Source: Stutzerimonas chloritidismutans AW-1 (GTDB lineage: Bacteria; Pseudomonadota; Gammaproteobacteria; Pseudomonadales; Pseudomonadaceae). Taken from it: a stretch of DNA of 64,000 nucleotides. Positions 56,388 to 64,000 of the stretch are shown here, one piece after another. A program made the translations under genes and the position numbers. The first letter of the stretch is position 1; each line of letters begins with the position of its first letter. A model generated the notes under the pieces. The model was not told the origin of the DNA. It ran no database searches and saw only the letters and a program-made list of their open reading frames with translations. Location: contig NZ_AOFQ01000002.1 in NCBI RefSeq assembly GCF_000495915.1, forward strand, positions 1-64,000, read 5' to 3'.

Positions 56388-58945
56388 CAGAGCACCTCCT
56401 GGGTAAGTGGGATCAGGTGAAGTTCGCTGGCGCGCACCGGCCGACGCTGGCCGCGCTCCTTGACGAAGTGGATGTCGGGGTCGCCGCGACCGTCGTTGAC
56501 GAAGGTGCGGAAGCGCTTGAGCTTTTCCGGGTCGCTGATGGCATTGGCCCATTCGCACTGGTAGCTGTCGACCACGTGCTGCATCTGGCTTTCCAGCTCG
56601 GCGGCAAGACCCAGGCTGTCGTCGAGGACCACTGCCTTGAGGTAGTCCAGGCCGCCTTCCAGGCTCTCGCGCCAGACCGAGGTACGCTGCAGCTTGTCGG
56701 CGGTGCGCACGTAGAACATCAGCACGCGGTCGATGGTGCGGATCAGCGCTTCGTCGTCGAGGTCGGTGGCGAACAGCTCGGCATGCCGTGGGCGCATGCC
56801 ACCGTTGCCGCAGATGTAGAGGTTCCAGCCCTTGTCGGTGGCGATCACGCCGATGTCCTTGCTCTGCGCCTCGGCGCATTCGCGGGTGCAACCGGATACC
56901 GCGAACTTGATCTTGTGCGGCGCACGCAGGCCCTTGTAGCGGTCCTCCAGGCGCAGCGCCATGCCGACGCTGTCCTGCACGCCGTAGCGGCACCAGGTGC
57001 TGCCGACGCAGGATTTGACGGTGCGCAGGCTCTTGCCGTAGGCGTGGCCGGTTTCGAAACCGGCGGCGATCAGCTCGCCCCAGATGTCCGGCAGTTCGTG
57101 CAGTTGGGCGCCGAACAGGTCGATGCGCTGGCCGCCGGTGATCTTGGTGTAGAGGTCGTATTTCTTCGCCACGGCACCGATGGCGATGAGGCCATCCGGG
57201 GTGATCTCGCCACCCGGGATGCGCGGCACCACCGAGTAAGTGCCGTTCTTCTGCATGTTGGCCATGAAGGTGTCGTTGGTGTCCTGCAGCGGAATCAGCG
57301 CCGGATCGGTAATCGGCTGGTTCCAGCAGGAGGCGAGGATCGAACCCACCGTCGGCTTGCAGATGTCGCAGCCGACATGGCCACGGCCGTGCTTGGCCAG
57401 CAGTTCGGCGAAGCTCTGGATGCCCTCGACGCGGACGATGCCGTAGAGCTCCTGACGGGTGTAGGCGAAGTGTTCGCACAGGCTCTTGTCCACCGCCACG
57501 CCGCGCGCCGCCAGTTCGGAATCGAACACCAGCTTGAGCAGCGCATTGCAACCGCCGCAGCCGGTAGCTGCCTTGGTTGCGGCCTTGAGTTCGCCGAGAT
57601 CGGTGACGCCGGCCTCGACCTGGCAGCACACCGCGCCCTTGCTGACGTTGTGACAGGAACAGATGGTCGCGCTGGCCGGCAGGGCGTCCGGCCCAAGGGT
57701 CGGAGCGCCCTCGGTCTGCGGCAGGATCAGCGCGGACGGATCGGCCGGCAGCTTGATGCCGTTCTGCGCGTACTGCAGCAGCGTGTCGTAGTAGCTGTTG
57801 TCACCGACCAGTACCGCGCCGAGCACGGTCTTGCCATCGGCGGATACCACCAGTCGACGGTAGCTGGCACTGGCCTCGTCGATGAAACGGTAACTGCGCG
57901 AGCCGGGTGTGGCGCCGTGGGCATCCCCGATGGAACCGACGTCGACGCCGAGCAGCTTGAGCTTGGTCGACATGTCGGCGCCGTAGAAGGGCTCGTGCGG
58001 TTCCTCGGCCAGCTGCGCGGCGACACTGCGCGCCATGCTGTAGCCGGGCGCGACCAGGCCGAACACGCTGCCGTTCCAGCTGGCGCACTCGCCGATGGCG
58101 AAGATCGCCGGGTCCGAGGTGCGGCATTCGCTGTCGATCACGATGCCGCCGCGCGGAGCGATCTCCAGCTCCGCGACATGGCCGAGGGCGTCCTGCGGGC
58201 GGATGCCGGCGGAAAACACGATCAGGTCGGTTTCGAGGAATTCGCCGTCGGTGAAGTTCATCCGCCAGGCGTAGTCCTCGCCGGTAACGATCTCCTGGGT
58301 GGCGCGCGACAGGTGCACGCCGACGCCCAGCGCCTCGATGCGCGCCTTCAATGCCGCGCCGCCTTCGCCGTCCAGTTGCACCGGCATCAGGCGCGGGGCG
58401 AATTCGACGACATGGGCTTCCAGGCCGAGCGACTTCAGCGCGTTGGCCGCTTCCAGGCCGAGCAGACCGCCACCAACCACCACACCGCGCGTGGCGCCGC
58501 TGGCGGCCGCACGAATCGCATCAAGGTCGTCGAGGGTGCGGTAGACCAGCCGCGCGCTGCCTTCGGCACCGCTGATCGGTGGCACGAAGGGGTAGGAGCC
58601 GGTGGCAAGAATCAGTTGGTCGTAGGGCTGGCGGCCGGAACTGGTAACGACCTCCTTACGTTCGCGGTCGATACCCAGCACCTGTACGCCCAGATGGGTG
58701 TAGACGCCGTGGCTGCTGTAGTAGTCAGCCTCGCACATGGCCAGCGACTCGGCATCGCGACCGCCGAAGTATTCGGACAGGTGCACGCGATCGTAGGCAC
58801 GCTGGCGCTCCTCGCCGAACACATGCAGCTCGTAGCGGGTGAGGGCGCCGCGCTCGATCAGCTGTTCGATGCAGTGGTGACCGACCATGCCGTTGCCGAC
58901 GATGACCAGTTTTTCGTGCGTGAGCGGAGTGACGGTAGAACTCAT
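56387..58945 (-). CDS. nirB: Assimilatory NADH-dependent nitrite reductase large subunit
   Basis: An 852-residue protein. It has an N-terminal FAD/NAD(P)-binding domain (KLVIVGNGMVGHHCIEQL, SAGIRPQDALG and IFAIGECASWNG), two BFD-like [2Fe-2S] domains (ICSCHNVSKG...CGGC and the second near GHVGCDICKP), and the sulfite/nitrite reductase half-domains with siroheme/[4Fe-4S] ligands in CVGSTWCRYG and GCTRECAEAQ. It reduces nitrite to ammonium. The length is that of NirB, not of longer fungal types. The operon is preceded by a structured leader and a sigma-54-like promoter. Confidence 0.95.
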   Translation of the reverse strand: MSSTVTPLTHEKLVIVGNGMVGHHCIEQLIERGALTRYELHVFGEERQRAYDRVHLSEYFGGRDAESLAMCEADYYSSHGVYTHLGVQVLGIDRERKEVVTSSGRQPYDQLILATGSYPFVPPISGAEGSARLVYRTLDDLDAIRAAASGATRGVVVGGGLLGLEAANALKSLGLEAHVVEFAPRLMPVQLDGEGGAALKARIEALGVGVHLSRATQEIVTGEDYAWRMNFTDGEFLETDLIVFSAGIRPQDALGHVAELEIAPRGGIVIDSECRTSDPAIFAIGECASWNGSVFGLVAPGYSMARSVAAQLAEEPHEPFYGADMSTKLKLLGVDVGSIGDAHGATPGSRSYRFIDEASASYRRLVVSADGKTVLGAVLVGDNSYYDTLLQYAQNGIKLPADPSALILPQTEGAPTLGPDALPASATICSCHNVSKGAVCCQVEAGVTDLGELKAATKAATGCGGCNALLKLVFDSELAARGVAVDKSLCEHFAYTRQELYGIVRVEGIQSFAELLAKHGRGHVGCDICKPTVGSILASCWNQPITDPALIPLQDTNDTFMANMQKNGTYSVVPRIPGGEITPDGLIAIGAVAKKYDLYTKITGGQRIDLFGAQLHELPDIWGELIAAGFETGHAYGKSLRTVKSCVGSTWCRYGVQDSVGMALRLEDRYKGLRAPHKIKFAVSGCTRECAEAQSKDIGVIATDKGWNLYICGNGGMRPRHAELFATDLDDEALIRTIDRVLMFYVRTADKLQRTSVWRESLEGGLDYLKAVVLDDSLGLAAELESQMQHVVDSYQCEWANAISDPEKLKRFRTFVNDGRGDPDIHFVKERGQRRPVRASELHLIPLTQEVL

Positions 58946-58991
58946 GGCCTTTCCTCAGTCGAGCTGCTGCGGCACTGGGCCGGCAAAACGC

Positions 58992-59031
58992 AAAAAGGCG
59001 CCTGGAGCTGGTATCAGCTCCAGGCGCCTTT
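58992..59031 (-). terminator. Leader terminator of nirB (putative antitermination target)
   Basis: Reverse-strand AAAGGCGCCTGGAGCTG, loop ATAC, CAGCTCCAGGCGCCTTT is a perfect 17-bp inverted repeat followed by a T-run (TTTTT). It lies about 50 nt before the nirB ATG and after the predicted transcription start, so it must be bypassed for nirB expression. Confidence 0.8.
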
Positions 59032-59108
59032 GCCTGGTAATTAGTGGTGTGTGGGGTGGTCGGTCAGGCCTCGTTGCCTGCTACACCCGGTCCCGCGCCT
59101 GTTGGCTT

Positions 59109-59155
59109 GACGGTCGCCGCTGACCGTCTGGGACGTCCTGCCGCGAGGCGGCAGG
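59109..59155 (-). promoter_or_regulatory. Tandem leader hairpins, possible ANTAR (NasT) target
   Basis: In the predicted nirB leader, a first stem CCTGCCG/CGGCAGG (59137-59155) and a second stem GACGGTC-AGCGGC-GACCGTC (59109-59128) follow each other. The second has a 6-nt loop with A at position 1 and G at 4, the pattern recognised by ANTAR antiterminators. The first loop does not fit that rule. NasT involvement is inferred; nasST is not in the window. Confidence 0.5.
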
Positions 59156-59170
59156 TGTTGTCAGGGTGGT

Positions 59171-59187
59171 TGCAGGTTGTATGCCAG
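59171..59187 (-). promoter_or_regulatory. Sigma-54 (RpoN)-like promoter of the nirBDC operon
   Basis: Reverse-strand CTGGCATACAACCTGCA has GG (-24) and GC (-12) in exact 12-nt register and keeps most of TGGCAC-N5-TTGC. Predicted start is near 59160, just before the leader hairpins. Two direct repeats TGCGCGGTG (59229-59237, 59239-59247) lie upstream. Confidence 0.6.
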
Positions 59188-59391
59188 CTTGTCCGGCAGC
59201 ATGGATTTGCGGCTGTAAGGCGCGCGATTGCGCGGTGTTGCGCGGTGCCTGGTCGCTCGGATGCTGAGCGATCAGCCTCCGTGACTGCGACCTGAGCGCG
59301 GCAGGCTTGAACCAGAACAGTGCGACGGTGCGGGCGCGCTCCCCGCTTTGGGGCGATCAGGACCCGAGGCCGGGCGCAGATTGTTTCTGCA

Positions 59392-60150
59392 TCAGGCGCC
59401 AAACGCCTCGTGGAGCAATTCGGGCAGTGCCTTGCCGGCGGGCAGTGCAAGCAGGTGTTCGCGGTTGCCTGCAGTCGGTTCGCCCTGCGGATTGATATGC
59501 ACCACGGTGGCTCCGGCGTCACGCGCCCGATGCGGCACCTCCGCGGCGGGGTAGACCACGCCGGAGGTGCCGACCGACAGCAGAAGGTCGCATTCGCCAG
59601 CCGCCTGGAACGCGGCACTGAGTGCAGCGACGGGCAGACTTTCCCCGAACCAGACGACGCCGGGGCGCAGCCGTCCGCCGCAGTGGCTGCAACGGGGCGG
59701 TTCGAGGCGCCTGCCACCTTCGGGCTCGTCGGCAGCCGGCAGCGGCTCGGCTGGCTCGCGGGCGCAGGCGAAACAGCGCGGTCGGTGCAGGCTGCCGTGC
59801 AGGTGAATGACATCCTCGCTGCCGGCACGCTCGTGCAGGTCGTCGACGTTCTGCGTGATCAGCGTCAGTTGCGGTACATGGCGCGCGAGGTCGGCGATGG
59901 CCAGATGAGCAGGATTCGGCTGGGATTGGAGGACGCGCATGCGCCGCCATTCATACCAGCCCCAGACCAGCGCCGGATCGCGGCGAAACGCTTCGGGCGT
60001 GGCCAGCTCGCCCGGATCGAAACGCTCCCATAAACCGGTCAGCGCGTCGCGGAAGGTCGGGATGCCGCTCTCGGCGGAAACGCCGGCACCGGTGAACACG
60101 ACGACATGGCGCGCCGAGCGCAGGGCGGAAATCAGAGACGCTGGAATCAC
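59392..60150 (-). CDS. cobB: NAD-dependent protein deacylase (sirtuin, CobB type)
   Basis: A 252-residue class III sirtuin. It has VVFTGAGVSAESGIPTFRD, the acyl-recognition Tyr-x-x-Arg in WYEWRRMR, the catalytic TQNVDDLHERAG and HLHGSLHRPRC, and Zn-binding pairs CFAC and CSHCG. The Y-x-x-R pair indicates preference for succinyl/malonyl groups as in CobB/SIRT5. It uses NAD to remove acyl groups from lysines of metabolic enzymes. It stands alone between the nirB promoter region and the HemN-like gene, which is divergent from it. Confidence 0.9.
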   Translation of the reverse strand: MIPASLISALRSARHVVVFTGAGVSAESGIPTFRDALTGLWERFDPGELATPEAFRRDPALVWGWYEWRRMRVLQSQPNPAHLAIADLARHVPQLTLITQNVDDLHERAGSEDVIHLHGSLHRPRCFACAREPAEPLPAADEPEGGRRLEPPRCSHCGGRLRPGVVWFGESLPVAALSAAFQAAGECDLLLSVGTSGVVYPAAEVPHRARDAGATVVHINPQGEPTAGNREHLLALPAGKALPELLHEAFGA

Positions 60151-60325
60151 GTTCGGGCTCCGGGGTGCATGGATGGCTCACTATCAATACCATCGTGCTG
60201 TGGGCTTTTTCAAAACGTCGGCTGGTCGAACGGCGTTCGCGAGGGGCTGTTGTTCAAGCAGCACATCGTGTTTCGCGTCGGAGTTCTGACCGTCCGGCTG
60301 CTCGCCGTGGCCATCTGTCACCTAC

Positions 60326-60339
60326 TTGACGGACGTCAA
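60326..60339 (+). promoter_or_regulatory. FNR/ANR/DNR-like box
   Basis: TTGAC-GGAC-GTCAA is a perfect dyad very close to TTGAT-N4-ATCAA. It lies 72 bp before the HemN-like gene start at 60412, suggesting oxygen-limited expression. Confidence 0.55.
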
Positions 60340-60411
60340 CGTCGCCCGCAGCGGCTCGCGGATGATGCCGCGTAAAGCAACAGACGCGATATTCGCAGCC
60401 GGGAGGCTCTC

Positions 60412-61743
60412 ATGCTTGGCTCAGTGACCTGGGACGACGCGCTGGTACAACGCTACGGACAGATCGGGCAGAGGCACTGCACCTATCCGGCTGCGGCCGA
60501 TTTCAGCGACCGGATCGCCCCGCTGGATCTGCTGCGTGCGTTGCGCGAGGGGCGTCGCGCCGGCCGCCCGCTGTCGATATCCATTCACCAGCCCGGTGGC
60601 GTCGAGCTGCAGCCTGGCGAGGCCGCGGCCTATCAGCTGCGGCTGCACCGCGAGATCGAACAGCTCGGTTGCCATGCCGGGCCGCTGCAGCAGGTCGAGC
60701 AGTTGCGGCTGAGCACCGGCACGCTGGGCATCGCCGCGTTACGAGAACTGATGACGCTGCTCAGAAGCCGTTTCAGTTTCGTCGATTCCCATGCCGGCAG
60801 CTTTCTCGCTGAAGTCGAGCTGGCTCATGTCGACTGGCCGCTGATTGGCGCGCTGCACGAGCTCGGCTTCAACCAGCTCAGCGTCGCGGTGCCCGATCTG
60901 CGCGCGGACGACGGCAGCACGGTCGAATATTTCCGCAGTTCGGCGCGCATCCGCGGGGTGATCGAAGCCGCCCATGCGTTGCATTACCGCTCGGTGAATC
61001 TGGATCTTGGCTACGGCAGGTCCTGGCAGACGCCGGCCAGCTTCGCGCGCAAGTTGGCGTCGATCATCGAGCTGGCGCCCGATCAGGTAACGATGTTCGA
61101 TTACCGCGACGCGCCTCTGGTCGCTTCCAATCCCGCGCGCCTCGGCCTGGCTTCGGTGGCCGATACGCTGGCGATGTACCGCCATGGTGTCGAGCAGCTC
61201 AGCGCCGCCGGCTACCGCTACATCGGGCTGGGCAAGTTCGTCCTGCCTCACGACGATCTGGCGATGGCTCAGGAGATCGGCGCGCTGCACCACGATATCC
61301 ATGGCTACACCCTGCACGGCGAATGCGATCACCTGGGGTTCGGGGTGGGCGCGATAAGCCGGGTCGATGGCCTTTATTGTCAGAACGCCAGCACCGCGCA
61401 GGCCTATCAGCAGGCGCTCGACCAGGACCAGCTACCGAGCATTTGCGGTCTGCACGCCAGCCATGTCGATCCGCTGCACCAGTCGCTGCTCGAACACCTG
61501 CGCTGCACCTTCGCGCTGGATTTCGACGCGCTCAGCCAGCACTGCGGCGTGGATGTGCGGCAGCGCTACGCGCGGCATTGGCCTGCGCTGCAGCAGCTGC
61601 ATGCCGATGGGATGATCGTGCTGGACGACAGCGGGCTGGAAATCCCGCTCCACGCTCGGCTACTGGTGCCGGCGGTGTGTGCGGCCTTCGAACAGCCAAA
61701 CGCAATGGCGATTGGTCATTCGGCCGGGCGCCGGCGGCGCTGA
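60412..61743 (+). CDS. HemN-like protein lacking the radical-SAM cysteine motif
   Basis: A 443-residue homologue of oxygen-independent coproporphyrinogen III oxidase. It has the HemN start RYGQIGQRHCTYPAAADFSD, FVDSHAGSFLAEVELAHVDW, the central NLDLGYG and SFARKLASI region, LGKFVLPHDDLAMAQ, and GYTLHGECDHLGFGVGAISR. But where HemN has PLSLYVHIPFCxxxCxxC, this protein reads PLSISIHQPGGVELQPGEAA: all three 4Fe-4S cysteines are missing. It therefore cannot bind SAM through the usual cluster and probably has another role. GGGAGG precedes the ATG. An FNR-like box is upstream. Confidence 0.83.
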   Translation: MLGSVTWDDALVQRYGQIGQRHCTYPAAADFSDRIAPLDLLRALREGRRAGRPLSISIHQPGGVELQPGEAAAYQLRLHREIEQLGCHAGPLQQVEQLRLSTGTLGIAALRELMTLLRSRFSFVDSHAGSFLAEVELAHVDWPLIGALHELGFNQLSVAVPDLRADDGSTVEYFRSSARIRGVIEAAHALHYRSVNLDLGYGRSWQTPASFARKLASIIELAPDQVTMFDYRDAPLVASNPARLGLASVADTLAMYRHGVEQLSAAGYRYIGLGKFVLPHDDLAMAQEIGALHHDIHGYTLHGECDHLGFGVGAISRVDGLYCQNASTAQAYQQALDQDQLPSICGLHASHVDPLHQSLLEHLRCTFALDFDALSQHCGVDVRQRYARHWPALQQLHADGMIVLDDSGLEIPLHARLLVPAVCAAFEQPNAMAIGHSAGRRRR

Positions 61744-61757
61744 CTGGCGCCGCCGCT

Positions 61758-63254
61758 TCACCGCACGGTGAAGCGGCCGCTGAGGCTACCGAGGCGACCG
61801 GCCAGCGCGTGCAGCTGACGACCATCGTTATCCAGCTCGCTGGCGTCCCCGGCGTTACGCTCGGCGACCTGCTGCACGCTCTGCAGATGACGCCCCATAT
61901 CGGCTGAAACCGCGGTCTGTTCGTGGGTCGCGGCGGCAATCATTTCGTTCATCTGGCTGATGCCCTCGATCTCGCTGGCGATGGCGTCCAGCAGGGCGGT
62001 GGTGTCCTGGCTGCTGCTCACGCAACGGGCCACGCTGTCGCGGCTGTTCTGCATCGCTTCGGTGGCCTTGCGACTGCCTTGCTGCAGGCGGCTGATGATG
62101 CCCTGGATCTCGGTGGTGGAAGCCGCGGTCTTCTGCGCCAGATTGCGCACCTCGTCGGCGACCACGGCGAACCCGCGACCCTGTTCCCCTGCTCGTGCGG
62201 CCTCGATGGCGGCATTGAGGGCGAGCAGGTTGGTCTGTTCGGCGATGGTACGGATCACCTCCAGCACGCGGTCGATCTGCTCCGATTGCGCGGCCAGGTC
62301 CTGAACCACGCGGTCGGTGCCTTCGATGTGTTCGGCAAGGGTGCCGATCTCGCTGCGCACGCCGCTGACCGCGCTGCGGCCCTGGCCGGCCTTCTGGCTG
62401 GCACCCTGGGCAGCCTGCGCCGCGCGATCGGCGTGGCCGGCGACGTCATCGATGGCTACGGTCATCTGCTGCATGGCTTCGACCATGTAGGCAGTCTCGT
62501 CCAGTTGGCGGCTGGCACCGTCACGCAGCTGGCGGGTTGCCTCGCTGAGGTTGGCGGCGGTGCCGCCCAGCCCCGCGGTGTCGCGTACCACGGCGCCGAC
62601 CAGATCGCCCAGTTGGTCGAGCAGTTGATTGAAGCGCTGGGTGACCGGCCCGCTGACCTGGCTGCGGTAGCTCAGATCGATGCGTTCGGGACGCGCGGTG
62701 ATGGCGGCGGCAGCGCCGAGCAGCGCTTCGCCTTCGCGGGCCTCGGCGGCGGCACGGATTGCCAGATAGACCAGGATTGCGCTTTCCAGCACCACGTAGA
62801 ACGCATGCAGGAATACCTCGCCCCAGTTGCCATCGGGCATCAGGAATACGTCGGTGCCCTGTTGTTGCAGGGCGAAAAAGCTCAGGTGGTGCACGGCGAT
62901 GGTCAGTGCAGCGACCACGATGGGCAGCCAGTCGCGGTAATACACCAGGAACGCCAACAGGGCGAAGATGCCGAAATGCATCTCCAGCATGCCGTGTGCC
63001 TGGTTGATATGCAGCGCGGAGAACACCATGAATGCGGCGCCGATCAGGCAGCGCAGCAGACGTTGACCAGGGATCAGCATGTACAGCGCAGTTACCGCCA
63101 CGCCGGTCAGCCCGCCGATGACCAGTGCTTGCGCCCAAGTGCCATGGAAAGCCGCCACGCCGAACGAGTAGGCGACCAGAAACCAGATCACACCCAGCAT
63201 GATGCGATCGGCCTTGAGGTAATGCGCTTGCAGCGTGACGCTTTCGCTGTTCAT
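61758..63254 (-). CDS. Methyl-accepting chemotaxis protein
   Basis: A 498-residue chemoreceptor. The first ~170 residues hold about six hydrophobic helices without a large periplasmic domain, then a HAMP-like linker and the signalling domain, with the hairpin tip [20 protein letters not shown] then [19 protein letters not shown] membrane-embedded sensing part of this kind is used for energy or redox taxis or cell-internal cues. It is convergent with the HemN-like gene, 14 bp apart, and is followed 43 bp later by the CFA-like gene end on the same strand. Confidence 0.9.
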   Translation of the reverse strand: MNSESVTLQAHYLKADRIMLGVIWFLVAYSFGVAAFHGTWAQALVIGGLTGVAVTALYMLIPGQRLLRCLIGAAFMVFSALHINQAHGMLEMHFGIFALLAFLVYYRDWLPIVVAALTIAVHHLSFFALQQQGTDVFLMPDGNWGEVFLHAFYVVLESAILVYLAIRAAAEAREGEALLGAAAAITARPERIDLSYRSQVSGPVTQRFNQLLDQLGDLVGAVVRDTAGLGGTAANLSEATRQLRDGASRQLDETAYMVEAMQQMTVAIDDVAGHADRAAQAAQGASQKAGQGRSAVSGVRSEIGTLAEHIEGTDRVVQDLAAQSEQIDRVLEVIRTIAEQTNLLALNAAIEAARAGEQGRGFAVVADEVRNLAQKTAASTTEIQGIISRLQQGSRKATEAMQNSRDSVARCVSSSQDTTALLDAIASEIEGISQMNEMIAAATHEQTAVSADMGRHLQSVQQVAERNAGDASELDNDGRQLHALAGRLGSLSGRFTVR

Positions 63255-63297
63255 GGATGACTCCGGGTGAAAGTCCGCACTCCTGTTATCGGGCGCC

Positions 63298-64000
63298 TCA
63301 TGCCGCGCTTGATCCGTCGTAGAGCGGTTTCCGACGAGCGCCCGGTTTGGCCAGCAGCAGCTGTGCGGTGCCGATGGCGCGCTCGATGAAGCCGCCCTCG
63401 CAGTAGCACAGGTAGAACTCCCAGAGCCGGTAGAAATAGTCGTCGTAACCGTGGCGCTCCAGCTCGCCGCGGGCGCGGCGGAAGTTCTCGTGCCACAGGC
63501 GCAGGGTGCGCGCGTAGTGTTCGCCGAAGTCCTCCATGTGCAGCAGGTTCATGTCCGAGTCGCTGGCTACGATATTGAGCATGCGCTGCATGGAGGGCAG
63601 GGCACCGCCGGGGAAGATGTAGCGCTGGATGAAGTCGACGCTGCGGCGCGCCTGTTCGTAGCGCTGGTCGCGAATGGTGATGGCTTGCAGCAGCATCAGC
63701 CCGTCGTCCTTGAGCAGCCGCGAGCACTGTCGGAAGTAAGTCGGCAGGAAGTCGTGGCCGACCGCTTCGATCATTTCGATGGACACCAGCTTGTCGAACT
63801 GACCGTCGAGATCGCGATAGTCCTTGAGCAGCAGGGTGATGCGGTCCTGCAGGCCCTGTTCTTCGATGCGCCGCTGGGTGTAGGCGAACTGTTCGCGCGA
63901 CAGCGTGGTGGTGGTCACCCGGCAGCCACGGTGGATGGCGGCATAGAGCGCCATGCTTCCCCAGCCGGTACCAATCTCCAGCAGATGGTCCTCGGGCTGC
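63298..64000 (-). CDS. Cyclopropane-fatty-acyl-phospholipid synthase-like methyltransferase (5' end outside window)
   Basis: The C-terminal ~234 residues are present, read towards the left from the window edge. The SAM-binding motif I ([15 protein letters not shown]) is at the very edge. [16 protein letters not shown] and [20 protein letters not shown], then [13 protein letters not shown], are typical of CfaS. The end [18 protein letters not shown] is the natural C-terminus. The enzyme adds a methylene group across unsaturated acyl chains of membrane lipids. The start and N-terminal domain lie beyond 64000. A role in a different lipid methylation is possible. Confidence 0.9.
   Translation of the reverse strand, partial: QPEDHLLEIGTGWGSMALYAAIHRGCRVTTTTLSREQFAYTQRRIEEQGLQDRITLLLKDYRDLDGQFDKLVSIEMIEAVGHDFLPTYFRQCSRLLKDDGLMLLQAITIRDQRYEQARRSVDFIQRYIFPGGALPSMQRMLNIVASDSDMNLLHMEDFGEHYARTLRLWHENFRRARGELERHGYDDYFYRLWEFYLCYCEGGFIERAIGTAQLLLAKPGARRKPLYDGSSAA

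Noticed and set aside
56324-59044. A 906-codon open frame antisense to nirB and nirD
   Set aside because: Typical shadow frame in high-GC DNA: no recognisable domain, while the reverse strand has full NirB and NirD motifs.

Overview
The window is about 64 kb of high-GC, gene-dense gammaproteobacterial chromosome. The gene families, the CrcZ/CrcY-type regulatory RNA, the sigma-54 promoters and the assimilatory nirBDC operon point to Pseudomonas sensu lato. My best guess, from memory of gene content only, is the Stutzerimonas (P. stutzeri) group. No rRNA, tRNA, insertion sequence, prophage or CRISPR array was seen.

Layout. (1) 1-7.1 kb: the end of an AraC regulator, then a forward acyl-CoA cluster (short-chain dehydrogenase, thiolase, acyl-CoA dehydrogenase, AMP-forming acyl-CoA ligase, CaiB-type racemase/CoA-transferase) that fits isoleucine or branched acyl-CoA breakdown, and a small membrane protein. 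(2) 7.1-8 kb: a gene for a CrcZ/CrcY-type Hfq-decoy RNA with a candidate CbrB site, a -24/-12 promoter, several A-rich CA motifs and a terminator, followed by a REPIN-like repeat pair. (3) 8-14.6 kb: a complete reverse-strand valine pathway (acyl-CoA dehydrogenase, 3-hydroxyisobutyryl-CoA hydrolase, mmsB, enoyl-CoA hydratase, mmsA) with a divergent LysR regulator. CA motifs precede six genes on both sides of the RNA gene, so the decoy RNA probably sits among its own regulatory targets.

(4) 14.7-31.6 kb: alpha-glucan phosphorylase with an exo/endonuclease/phosphatase-family membrane protein, a bifunctional penicillin-binding protein, AraC regulator plus AzlCD, an SH3 envelope protein, TerC, a multi-PAS hybrid kinase and a TrkH/TrkA potassium system. 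(5) 31.8-38.3 kb: a GFA gene broken by a 23-bp C-rich insertion, a YdeP-type molybdopterin oxidoreductase with fdhD and a LysR regulator, an AraC regulator and a degenerate GGDEF protein. (6) 38.4-39.4 kb: a gene-free stretch with a repeat-like element.

(7) 39.5-48.1 kb: a phytate/organophosphate module on the forward strand: TonB-dependent receptor, two-domain beta-propeller phytase lipoprotein, dedicated TolQ/TolR-like ExbB-ExbD, a TonB with a TolA-like coiled coil, and a Tat-exported PhoX phosphatase. A candidate Pho box lies upstream. (8) 48-54.9 kb: a PAS/GAF hybrid kinase, a UvrD-family helicase and a PP2C phosphatase/Ser-Thr kinase fusion. (9) 55-59.2 kb: the nirBDC nitrite assimilation operon with a sigma-54-like promoter and a structured leader carrying an intrinsic terminator, suggesting NtrC/NasT control. 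(10) 59.4-64 kb: a sirtuin, a HemN homologue lacking the radical-SAM cysteines behind an FNR/ANR-like box, a chemoreceptor, and the 3' part of a cyclopropane-fatty-acid-synthase-like methyltransferase cut by the window edge.
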